A stretch of 5,981 nucleotides of DNA from assembly GCA_964625015.1 (NCBI GenBank), contig CAZUZI010000054.1, forward strand, positions 1 through 5,981, read 5' to 3'. The position numbers and the translations under genes are program-made. Source of the DNA: UBA5209 sp964625015 (GTDB lineage Bacteria > Patescibacteriota > Dojkabacteria > SC72). Each line of letters begins with the position of its first letter. Within the stretch, counting starts at the first letter, position 1. This document shows, in pieces, positions 1 to 5,188 of the stretch. The notes beneath the pieces were generated by a model. It was not told the DNA's origin. It made no database searches and saw nothing but the letters and a program-made list of their open reading frames with translations.

Positions 1-296
1 TACCTTTCACCGCTATTTATCTTGATAATAGCCAATATGAAAGCTATAAATGTTATTATCCCAACAATTGGCATAAGCATCCAACCAATAATAGGAATAA
101 GTGCAATTAAATATGCAACATTGAAAATTGCAAACTGAGCAGCATGGTATCTAACAAAAAGATCTTTCTTTTCAACAAAGAGCATTACTAAACCAACAAT
201 TGGTATACAAGACAGCATCGCCATAACTTTATTCTTCTCATCGAATTTTATCTCATTGAGAGTGTAAACTTTTTTGGCTTTCTTTTCCTCTGCCAT
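1..296 (-). CDS. Small multi-pass membrane protein, DUF4870/Tic20-like (partial at its 3' end)
   Basis: The reading frame opens with ATG at 296-294 and stays open for 98 codons to the window edge, so the C-terminus is missing. Residues 1-23 are charged and lysine-rich (MAEEKKAKK start). Three hydrophobic stretches follow, at about residues 24-41, 54-71 and 73-91. Between the first two lies the polar motif FVRYHAAQ (residues 47-54). A short hydrophobic protein with an F-V-R-x-H-A-x-Q loop after the first membrane segment resembles the DUF4870/Tic20-like family of small membrane proteins, whose function is largely unknown. No catalytic residues are visible. The gene is divergent from the LexA-like repressor and has its own TATA box at 331-338, giving a short leader of about 13 nt. 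The coding call is firm because of the long open frame, the membrane pattern and the promoter. The family assignment is tentative. Confidence 0.75.
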   Translation of the reverse strand, partial: MAEEKKAKKVYTLNEIKFDEKNKVMAMLSCIPIVGLVMLFVEKKDLFVRYHAAQFAIFNVAYLIALIPIIGWMLMPIVGIITFIAFILAIIKINSGER

Positions 297-330
297 TAGA
301 CGAATAATATAATAAATTTATATCTTTAAG

Positions 331-338
331 TATATAAA
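331..338 (-). promoter_or_regulatory. Archaeal-type TATA box for the membrane-protein gene
   Basis: The minus strand reads TTTATATA, an exact match to the classical archaeal TATA box. It is preceded by the A-rich stretch GTAAAAATG, a plausible BRE. Archaeal transcription usually begins about 25 nt downstream, which would put the start near 309 and leave about 13 nt before the ATG at 296. The region is AT-rich, so chance is possible, but the spacing fits well. Confidence 0.55.
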
Positions 339-358
339 CATTTTTACATATCTACAAC

Positions 359-424
359 GGTATACTATAAGCAGTTGATGGGTGTACTACACATGGTATA
401 CTGATGTATTAAATTAAGTATACC
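359..424. promoter_or_regulatory. Cluster of GGTATACT boxes, probable operator of the LexA-like repressor
   Basis: Four copies of an 8-bp element lie in 66 bp just upstream of the repressor gene: GGTATACT at 359-366, GGTGTACT at 381-388, GGTATACT at 395-402, and the inverted copy AGTATACC at 417-424. Each has a palindromic or near-palindromic core (GTATAC or GTGTAC). The first and second boxes are 22 bp apart, as are the third and fourth, which is about two helical turns and would place them on one DNA face. The last box ends 5 bp before the repressor ATG. LexA-family repressors commonly bind palindromes in their own promoters, so autoregulation is the natural reading. GTATAC also occurs in coding sequence here, including GGTATACC at 676-683 inside the gene, so only the clustering and spacing are significant. 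Binding is inferred. Confidence 0.5.
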
Positions 425-429
425 TCAGT

Positions 430-1074
430 ATGGATAATCATCTTACAAACAAGCAGGATAGGGTTTTAAGGGTTATTAGAGATTTTTATCTTGAAAATGG
501 TAAGGCGCCTTCTTTAACAGAGCTTCAAGGAATGCTTAGTATTTCAACAAAGAGGGGAGTTGTCAGCCACTTAGAAGCATTAGAGAAGAAAGGTTTCATT
601 ATTAGAACTAGTGAACCTAGAGGTATACACATTGTCGAAGATTCTGATACTGAAATGGTATATGAATATTTAGTCGGTATACCTATATTGGGATATGCTA
701 ATGCAGGTACACCTTTAATACTCGCTGATGAGCAAAATCTTGGGATATTACAACTTGATAAGTCTCTAATTGGAAAAAAGAAAGACCTATTTGCTTTAAT
801 AGTTAAGGGGGATTCTATGAATATGAGAGAAGTTGATGGAAAAAATATAGAGGAGGGAAGCTACCTGATTGTACAAAAAGATGCAGAATATGAGGATGGG
901 GATGCTGTAGTGGCAGTTATAGACGGATCTGCAACAGTAAAAAATATTAAGAAGAATGATGAAATGGTTATACTATACCCTCAATCTAGTAATCCAATTC
1001 ATAAGCCAATATACCTGGATGTTAATGGTAACTCTATAATTAATGGAAAAGTTATTAAAGTATTACCAAGCTAA
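430..1074 (+). CDS. lexA: LexA-like transcriptional repressor with S24 self-cleavage domain
   Basis: This 214-residue protein has the length and architecture of LexA. Residues 4-70 form a winged helix-turn-helix (LTNKQDRVLRVI, then APSLTELQ, then a recognition region ending SEPRGIHIVED). Residues 82-214 form an S24 peptidase-like domain. The self-cleavage machinery looks intact: the Ala92-Gly93 bond in YANAGTPL matches the LexA cleavage site, Ser129 in VKGDSMN is the expected nucleophile, and Lys171 in SATVKNIKK is the expected general base. In LexA, a RecA filament stimulates this cleavage after DNA damage and so derepresses the regulon. Whether that happens here is inferred. The ATG at 430 is chosen because LexA proteins start directly with the L-T-x-K/R-Q helix. 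There is no Shine-Dalgarno sequence. Four GGTATACT-type boxes upstream suggest autoregulation. The stop codon abuts the convergent nrdG stop. A phage-type S24 repressor is the main alternative, but the full-length alignment favours LexA. Confidence 0.85.
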   Translation: MDNHLTNKQDRVLRVIRDFYLENGKAPSLTELQGMLSISTKRGVVSHLEALEKKGFIIRTSEPRGIHIVEDSDTEMVYEYLVGIPILGYANAGTPLILADEQNLGILQLDKSLIGKKKDLFALIVKGDSMNMREVDGKNIEEGSYLIVQKDAEYEDGDAVVAVIDGSATVKNIKKNDEMVILYPQSSNPIHKPIYLDVNGNSIINGKVIKVLPS

Positions 1075-1770
1075 TTACTCTCTAATTTCAACATGTTTAA
1101 CATACTTTCTGATAAGCTTTTTCATCTCCTTCAATTCTTTTTCTGAAAATGAATTTGATTCATTCAGACCTGTATTGATTGTCTTTCCTGGTCTAAAATT
1201 CTGTATATAATATCTCTTTGCACCCTCTATTAACCTCCCTATATCATCTGCTGATTGAATAGTATGAATTCCTTTCACATATGTAGTTCTAAATTCATAA
1301 TCCCTAGCCCTCTCTATTAGTAGTCTAATACTCTCAGTAATATTACTGTACTGTATACCTTCTCTCAAATTCTGAGTATATATTTCATCACTGTACTTAA
1401 CATCCATAGCCCAGTAATCAACAATATCTAAATCCAATATCTTTTTTACAATATCTGCATTTGTACCATTAGTATCCAGCTTTACAAGTAATCCAATATC
1501 TTTTACTTTCTGTATAAAGGGTATTAAATCTTTCTGAAGAGTTGGTTCACCACCAGTTATTACTAGTGCATCTAGAAAATCTTTCCTCTTTTCTAGAAAT
1601 TTAAGTATATCTCTCTCATCAACAAGAGACGATTTATTACATTTTTCAACCACTAGTTCTGGATTATGACAGTATTCACATCTTAAATTACAACCGTATG
1701 TAAAAATTAGGGCAGAAATCTTCCCTGGGTAATCAAGAAATGTTGATTTTTGAAATCCAGATATAACCAT
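1075..1770 (-). CDS. nrdG: Anaerobic ribonucleotide reductase activating protein (radical SAM, NrdG2-type)
   Basis: The 231-residue product is a cytoplasmic radical SAM enzyme that uses a [4Fe-4S] cluster and S-adenosylmethionine to install the glycyl radical on anaerobic ribonucleotide reductase. The cluster motif CNLRCEYC gives Cys27, Cys31 and Cys34, and ITGGEPT (residues 71-77) is the SAM-binding GGEP motif. The N-terminus, GFQKSTFLDYPGKISALIF, is typical of the longer NrdG variety common in archaea and anaerobes; E. coli NrdG is only about 154 residues. It is the last gene of the nrdR-nrdD operon. Its ATG begins 2 nt after the stop of the 45-codon glycyl-domain gene (TAG-GT-ATG), so translational coupling between the radical acceptor and its activase is likely. 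The tail abuts the LexA-like gene with no spacer. Other radical SAM activases share these motifs, but the neighbourhood settles the assignment. Confidence 0.93.
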   Translation of the reverse strand: MVISGFQKSTFLDYPGKISALIFTYGCNLRCEYCHNPELVVEKCNKSSLVDERDILKFLEKRKDFLDALVITGGEPTLQKDLIPFIQKVKDIGLLVKLDTNGTNADIVKKILDLDIVDYWAMDVKYSDEIYTQNLREGIQYSNITESIRLLIERARDYEFRTTYVKGIHTIQSADDIGRLIEGAKRYYIQNFRPGKTINTGLNESNSFSEKELKEMKKLIRKYVKHVEIRE

Positions 1771-1772
1771 AC

Positions 1773-1910
1773 CTATGCATGGAATGTAACTCTATCTTCA
1801 AACTCTGATTGTTTACCAGCGTTCCACTGAGTAACAGGTCTTAAGTATCCAACAACCCTTGAATACACCTCACAACGCTGTCTTGTGACAAGTTTCTGTT
1901 TCTTTGTCAT
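1773..1910 (-). CDS. Stand-alone glycyl-radical domain of anaerobic ribonucleotide reductase (split NrdD C-terminus)
   Basis: This frame opens with ATG at 1910-1908 and closes with TAG at 1775-1773, giving 45 residues. Residues 13-26 (CEVYSRVVGYLRPV) and 28-40 (QWNAGKQSEFEDR) match the extreme C-terminus of class III ribonucleotide reductase. There the R-V-x-G-Y glycine carries the stable radical (E. coli NrdD has RVCGYLG). Gly21 is the predicted radical residue. The preceding large nrdD frame lacks this segment, ends 17 nt upstream and lies in another frame. Residues 1-12 (MTKKQKLVTRQR) are basic. The small frame is closed upstream by TAA at 1943-1941, so a fusion would need a -1 shift within 1940-1928. 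The product presumably docks into the NrdD barrel and is activated by NrdG, encoded 2 nt downstream. This resembles YfiD/GrcA, which replaces a damaged radical domain of pyruvate formate-lyase. Alternatives are a sequencing indel, recoding, or a broken gene. The domain identity is very secure; separate translation is inferred. Confidence 0.88.
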   Translation of the reverse strand: MTKKQKLVTRQRCEVYSRVVGYLRPVTQWNAGKQSEFEDRVTFHA

Positions 1911-1927
1911 ATATGAGCAGTAAAATA

Positions 1928-3991
1928 TTAAATATTTTCTTTAAATTTCATACCATCTACATACCCACTTTCTATATCACACTTTGGACAATACACATGT
2001 TCACCAGGCATATATCCATGCTTAGGACAAACACTGAAAGTAGGGGTAATAGAGAAGTAAGGCAATTTGTAATTTTGAGCTACCTTCTTTACAAAAGTTT
2101 TCACACTATTTACAGAAGGCATCCTTTCACCTAAAAAGATATGTAGAACAGTACCACCAGTATACTTACATTGAAACTCATCTTGATGATCTAAAGATTC
2201 AAAAACATCATCTGTAAACCCAACATGCATCTGTGACGAGTTCGTGTAGTAGGGAGCCATACCCTTTCCTTTACCTTTGCCTAAATCAGAAGCCGCAATT
2301 ATATCATTACCAAATTTTGTCTTATCTGCCTTAGCAAATCTGTATGTAGTACTCTCACCAGGAGTCGCTTCTAAATTAAAAAGTTGATTAGTCTCATTCT
2401 GATATGTCATCAATCTCTCTCTCATATGATCCATAACCTTAAGACCAAACTCTCTACCCTCTGGAGTTGCAAGATCTTTGCCGAGAAAGTTAACCAATGC
2501 CTCATTAAGGCCAAGAATACCAATTGTGTTAAAGTGATTTTTGAAATATTCTCCAAATCTCATTTTAATATCTGCAAGATAGAATTTGGAGTATGGATAC
2601 AAACCCATCTCCATATACTTTTCAATATGCTTTCTCTTTATCATTAAACTCCTCTTAGCTAAATCCATTAATTTATCGACCTGCTTAAAGAAATCCTTTT
2701 CATTCTTAGCAGTATATCCAATCCTAGGCATATTCAATGTAACAACACCAATGCTACCTGTAAGAGGATTTGCACCGAACAATCCACCACCTCTCTTTCT
2801 TAGTTCCCTGTTATCTAATCTCAATCTACAACACATTGACCTTGCATCATCAGGATGCATATCCGAATTGATAAAGTTAGAGAAGTATGGAATACCGTAT
2901 TTAGAAGTCATTTCCCAAAGGAATTTGTATTTCTCACTATCCCAATCAAAATCTTTCGTAAGATTGTATGTAGGAATAGGGAAAGAAAAAAGTCTACCTT
3001 GAGCATCACCCTCCATCATAACCTCACAGAAAGCCTTGTTAATCATATCCATCTCTTTCTGGAAATCACCGTATTTCTCCTTCTGAGGTTTACCACCAAT
3101 AATGACATTCTCCTTTGCAAGCATACCATTAGGAGTCAGATCCATTGTAATATTTGTAAATGGACACTGACAACCAACCCTAGTTGGAACGTTCATATTA
3201 AAAAGAAACTCCTGCATTTTCTGTTTAACCTCTTTGTATGTTAAGTTGTCATACCTAACAAATGGTGCAAGTAAAGTATCAAAACTTGAGAAAGCCTGTG
3301 CACCAGCAGCCTCGTGTTGCAATGTATATAGATAGTTAACACATTGACCCAATGCAGTTCCAAAATGTTTAGCAGGAGCACATGAGATCTTACCAGGAAC
3401 ACCAGTAAACCCCTTTATCAAGAGATCCTTAAGATCCCACCCACAGCAGTATGTAGCAAGCATACCTAAATCATGAATATGTAAATCTGCATTGATATGT
3501 GCATTAGAAATCTCTTTGGGATAAATTGTATACAACCAATAGTTGGCCTGAACAGTAGAAGCAATATGATGCTCTAATCCCTGCCAAGAGTACGTCATAT
3601 TACTATTCTCCTTAACTCTCCAATCAGCCTCTTTAATATATCCTTCTACAAGCTGCTCTGCATCTATTAATGATTTAATATTCTTTACCTTGTTCTTTAA
3701 ATCAACAAACAACTCAAAAGCCACTGCAGTTTTGCCATGTCCCATATCCTTAAGAGTTTCTTTTACCACCTTTGCAATACTATCTGCAGAAATGAATTTC
3801 TCACTACCATGGAACTCCATTAACCTCTTAACAACCTCATTAGAAACCTCTACGGCTCTCTCCCTATCTTTTCCACCAACACTCTCAGCTGCTTTAAATA
3901 TCCCCGTTGTAATTCTCTCTTTATCAAACTCAACTAATCTTCCATCTCTTTTCTTTACTTTAAATGGAACAGTGCTAGATACCTTTTTCAT
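1928..3991 (-). CDS. nrdD: Anaerobic (class III) ribonucleoside-triphosphate reductase, large chain lacking the glycyl-radical tail
   Basis: This cytoplasmic, oxygen-sensitive enzyme reduces ribonucleotides to deoxyribonucleotides by radical chemistry. Residues 8-100 form an ATP-cone (VKKRDGRLVEFDKERI and following), the allosteric domain for ATP/dATP. The central ten-stranded barrel contains HIHDLG (171-176), CQCPFTNIT (274-282) and SMCCRLRLDNRELRKRGGG (385-403). Cys387 or Cys388 is the probable thiyl-radical residue, by comparison with the GCRSF motif of E. coli NrdD. The C-terminal zinc-site segment is present: Cys655 in CPKHGY, then Cys668 and Cys671 in CPKC. The protein then ends after a further 16 residues at TAA (1930-1928) without the R-V-x-G-Y motif. 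That motif is encoded separately at 1773-1910. The 687 residues plus those 45 give roughly a normal full length. The ATG at 3991 directly precedes the ATP-cone and lies 18 nt after the nrdR stop. No intein motifs interrupt the conserved blocks. Confidence 0.95.
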   Translation of the reverse strand: MKKVSSTVPFKVKKRDGRLVEFDKERITTGIFKAAESVGGKDRERAVEVSNEVVKRLMEFHGSEKFISADSIAKVVKETLKDMGHGKTAVAFELFVDLKNKVKNIKSLIDAEQLVEGYIKEADWRVKENSNMTYSWQGLEHHIASTVQANYWLYTIYPKEISNAHINADLHIHDLGMLATYCCGWDLKDLLIKGFTGVPGKISCAPAKHFGTALGQCVNYLYTLQHEAAGAQAFSSFDTLLAPFVRYDNLTYKEVKQKMQEFLFNMNVPTRVGCQCPFTNITMDLTPNGMLAKENVIIGGKPQKEKYGDFQKEMDMINKAFCEVMMEGDAQGRLFSFPIPTYNLTKDFDWDSEKYKFLWEMTSKYGIPYFSNFINSDMHPDDARSMCCRLRLDNRELRKRGGGLFGANPLTGSIGVVTLNMPRIGYTAKNEKDFFKQVDKLMDLAKRSLMIKRKHIEKYMEMGLYPYSKFYLADIKMRFGEYFKNHFNTIGILGLNEALVNFLGKDLATPEGREFGLKVMDHMRERLMTYQNETNQLFNLEATPGESTTYRFAKADKTKFGNDIIAASDLGKGKGKGMAPYYTNSSQMHVGFTDDVFESLDHQDEFQCKYTGGTVLHIFLGERMPSVNSVKTFVKKVAQNYKLPYFSITPTFSVCPKHGYMPGEHVYCPKCDIESGYVDGMKFKENI

Positions 3992-4009
3992 GGCAGTCTA
4001 AATCTGGGT

Positions 4010-4453
4010 TTAAATTAATTCTTCTAACTCCTTTTTAAGATCATTAACAGTTTTAAAATCCTTGTATACACTTGCAAATCTCATATATGCAAGTGGATCA
4101 AGCGTCTTTAACCAATCAAGAACCATATTACCTATATATTCAGTAGAGAGAGGATTACTGCTTACCATAACCCTTCTTTCAATATCATCACAGAACTGAT
4201 CAATATCGTATTCAGTTATCTTACTCAAATCCACAGCCTTTCTAATACCTTTCTTTAGCTTCTCTCTATCAAAATTTTCTAACGAGCCATCTTTTTTTAA
4301 TATCGCAACATCAACCTTCTCAATCCTTTCATATGTAGTATATCTTCTCGAACACCTTAAACACTGCCTCCTCCTTCTAGTAGAGAAGTCTTCCGCATTA
4401 TCTCTTTTGTCTACAACTTTAGAAGTTGTACAACCACAATATGGACATCTCAT
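4010..4453 (-). CDS. nrdR: Transcriptional repressor NrdR
   Basis: The 147-residue product is a nucleotide-sensing repressor of ribonucleotide reductase genes. Residues 1-40 form the zinc ribbon, with Cys3 and Cys6 (RCPYC) and Cys31 and Cys34 (CLRC). Between and after them lie the hallmark basic stretch RRRRQ and TTYER. Residues 45-135 are an ATP-cone (ILKKDGSLENFDREKL, later LDPLAYMRFASVYKDF), which binds ATP/dATP and controls oligomerisation and DNA binding. I choose the ATG at 4453-4451 because NrdR proteins almost invariably begin MRCPxC. A GTG two codons upstream (4459-4457) is open in the same frame but falls inside the putative NrdR box. The gene leads the operon with nrdD 18 nt downstream, so NrdR would control its own synthesis and that of its target enzyme. 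NrdR is nearly universal in bacteria and uncommon in archaea. Confidence 0.95.
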   Translation of the reverse strand: MRCPYCGCTTSKVVDKRDNAEDFSTRRRRQCLRCSRRYTTYERIEKVDVAILKKDGSLENFDREKLKKGIRKAVDLSKITEYDIDQFCDDIERRVMVSSNPLSTEYIGNMVLDWLKTLDPLAYMRFASVYKDFKTVNDLKKELEELI

Positions 4454-4455
4454 AA

Positions 4456-4471
4456 ACACAATATATTGTAC
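4456..4471. promoter_or_regulatory. NrdR box 1 (strong match)
   Basis: The plus strand reads ACACAATATATTGTAC. Against the published bacterial NrdR-box consensus ACACWATATATWGTGT, the first 14 positions all match and only the last two differ. The core ACAATATATTGT (4458-4469) is a perfect 12-bp palindrome. The box lies 3-18 bp upstream of the nrdR ATG, so bound NrdR would block the promoter or an early transcribed region of its own operon. Occupancy is inferred from the match and the position. Confidence 0.7.
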
Positions 4472-4487
4472 TTAGTAATCCAGACTA

Positions 4488-4503
4488 CCCCCATGCGTTG
4501 TAC
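4488..4503. promoter_or_regulatory. NrdR box 2 (weak partner site)
   Basis: This 16-mer (CCCCCATGCGTTGTAC) starts exactly 32 bp from box 1 and shares its last six bases (TTGTAC). It matches the NrdR-box consensus at only 8 of 16 positions. NrdR boxes usually occur in pairs about three helical turns (31-32 bp) apart, one often degenerate, which is the main reason to list it. On sequence alone it would not be called. Confidence 0.35.
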
Positions 4504-4513
4504 TCGTCAAAGT

Positions 4514-4584
4514 CCTGTAGTTATCCAGATTCGAGTTATTGGCTACAATATGTAGTATTTAACCAAAGTAAATACTACTACAGG
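4514..4584. repeat. Overlapping inverted repeats in the divergent nrdR/nucleotidyltransferase promoter region
   Basis: Three sets of complementary arms share this 71-bp stretch: CCTGTAGT (4514-4521) with ACTACAGG (4577-4584); GTAGTATTT (4552-4560) with AAATACTAC (4570-4578) around a 9-nt loop; and CTACA (4543-4547) with TGTAG (4551-4555) around ATA. TGTAG at 4516-4520 can also pair with CTACA at 4543-4547. The arms compete for the same bases, so alternative structures are possible if the region is transcribed. It could equally be a set of protein-binding sites built on a CTAC/GTAG motif. It does not fold as a tRNA. Confidence 0.5.
4543..4558. promoter_or_regulatory. Possible third NrdR-like box
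   Basis: The 16-mer CTACAATATGTAGTAT matches the NrdR-box consensus at 12 of 16 positions, better than box 2. It lies about 90 bp upstream of the nrdR ATG and overlaps a possible TATA element on the minus strand (TTAAATAC, complement of 4555-4562). No partner 31-32 bp away is convincing. The AT-rich core makes a partial match easy to obtain by chance. Confidence 0.3.
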
Positions 4585-4619
4585 TTGAGATATTAGAAAT
4601 ATAGGTTAAAAGTTAATAT

Positions 4620-4631
4620 TTGATATATCAA
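4620..4631. promoter_or_regulatory. Perfect 12-bp palindrome, candidate operator of the nucleotidyltransferase gene
   Basis: TTGATATATCAA is a perfect dyad. Extended to 4616-4635 it keeps symmetry at all but one base pair, making a near-perfect 20-bp palindrome. It lies 45-56 bp upstream of the ATG at 4676, just before the candidate TATA element, a position where a regulator dimer could act. No regulator for it is visible in the window. An AT-rich background lowers its significance. Confidence 0.35.
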
Positions 4632-4642
4632 CTATAAATTGA

Positions 4643-4650
4643 TTAAATAG
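4643..4650 (+). promoter_or_regulatory. Candidate TATA box for the nucleotidyltransferase gene
   Basis: TTAAATAG is centred about 30 bp before the ATG at 4676. With archaeal spacing this would start transcription within a few bases of the start codon, giving a nearly leaderless mRNA. That agrees with the absence of a Shine-Dalgarno sequence. Another AT-rich candidate, ACTATAAATT, lies at 4631-4640. Confidence 0.35.
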
Positions 4651-4675
4651 TAAATAATCTATTAACACAAAACTT

Positions 4676-5188
4676 ATGATTATAGCCCCACATCAATTTC
4701 CAGAAATAAGAGATAGAGACCTAAAAGGAAAGAAAATAGTGTGTACATCAGGATACTTTGATCCAATACACCCAGGGCATATATCATGTATACAAGAATC
4801 TAAAAAATATGGAGACATATTAGTAGTAATAGTAGATGGAGATACAAGATGTATAAATAAAAAGGGTAAACCATTTATACCGGCAGTTGATAGAGCAGAA
4901 ATAGTAGATGCAATTAAAGGAGTAGACTATGTAATAGTACATGAAAATCCAAATGCAACAAACTGTGCAGAAGTATTAGACATAGTAAGACCAGATGTAT
5001 TTACAAAAGGAGGGGACAGAGATGACAAAAACAGAAATGACCCTAATAGTGGGCTCAAAGTGGAAGCAGACTTAATAGAATCATACGGCGGAAGAATAGA
5101 GTATGGAGTAGGTAAGAACAAAGTCTGGTCCTCTTCCAACTATCTACAAGAATGGGTAGACTTCTGTAATTCAGCAAACAAGAATTAG
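4676..5188 (+). CDS. HxGH nucleotidyltransferase (cytidylyltransferase-like, TagD/HldE C-terminal type)
   Basis: The 170-residue product carries the core of the cytidylyltransferase-like superfamily, which joins a nucleoside monophosphate from CTP or ATP to a phosphorylated alcohol or sugar and releases pyrophosphate. SGYFDPIHPGH (residues 25-35) holds the nucleotide-binding HxGH signature (His32, His35). DRAEIVDAIKGVDYVIV (72-88) and RPDVFTKGGDRDD (105-117) match the middle of the fold as seen in HldE/RfaE domain II and glycerol-3-phosphate cytidylyltransferase. WSSSN (151-155) sits where these enzymes carry the RSSS/T motif. The substrate cannot be read from sequence; a sugar-phosphate or polyol-phosphate role in surface glycans or lipids is plausible, and archaeal FAD synthetase belongs to the same fold. 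The first 16 residues precede the first strand. Isoleucine codons are 15 ATA to 2 ATT with no ATC, and all arginines are AGA, unlike the LexA-like gene (about equal ATA and ATT). This may reflect transfer or expression differences. Confidence 0.85.
   Translation: MIIAPHQFPEIRDRDLKGKKIVCTSGYFDPIHPGHISCIQESKKYGDILVVIVDGDTRCINKKGKPFIPAVDRAEIVDAIKGVDYVIVHENPNATNCAEVLDIVRPDVFTKGGDRDDKNRNDPNSGLKVEADLIESYGGRIEYGVGKNKVWSSSNYLQEWVDFCNSANKN

Noticed and set aside
622..683. GGTATAC sites inside the LexA-like coding region as further operators
   Set aside because: Both fall in frame on Gly-Ile codons, and the motif recurs in other coding regions, so chance is the simpler explanation.
1911..1930. Intein or mobile intron separating the two parts of nrdD
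   Set aside because: Only 17 nt separate the stop from the next ATG, and no splicing or endonuclease motifs are present, so nothing inserted remains at the junction.
2384..3244. Open frames on the plus strand opposite nrdD
   Set aside because: They lie antisense to strongly conserved NrdD motifs, have no recognisable domains and overlap each other. They reflect the base composition of the nrdD coding strand.
4457..4459. GTG start for nrdR two codons upstream of the ATG
   Set aside because: NrdR proteins begin MRCPxC, which matches the ATG at 4453. The GTG lies inside the NrdR box and would add only two unconserved residues.
4470..4550. Possible tRNA, suggested by a T-loop-like ATTCGAGT at about 4529-4536
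   Set aside because: The flanking bases do not form a 5-bp T stem, and no acceptor or anticodon stem could be assembled on either strand.
4927..5139. Minus-strand open frame inside the nucleotidyltransferase gene
   Set aside because: It is antisense to conserved HxGH-family sequence, and its serine- and proline-rich product resembles nothing known to me.
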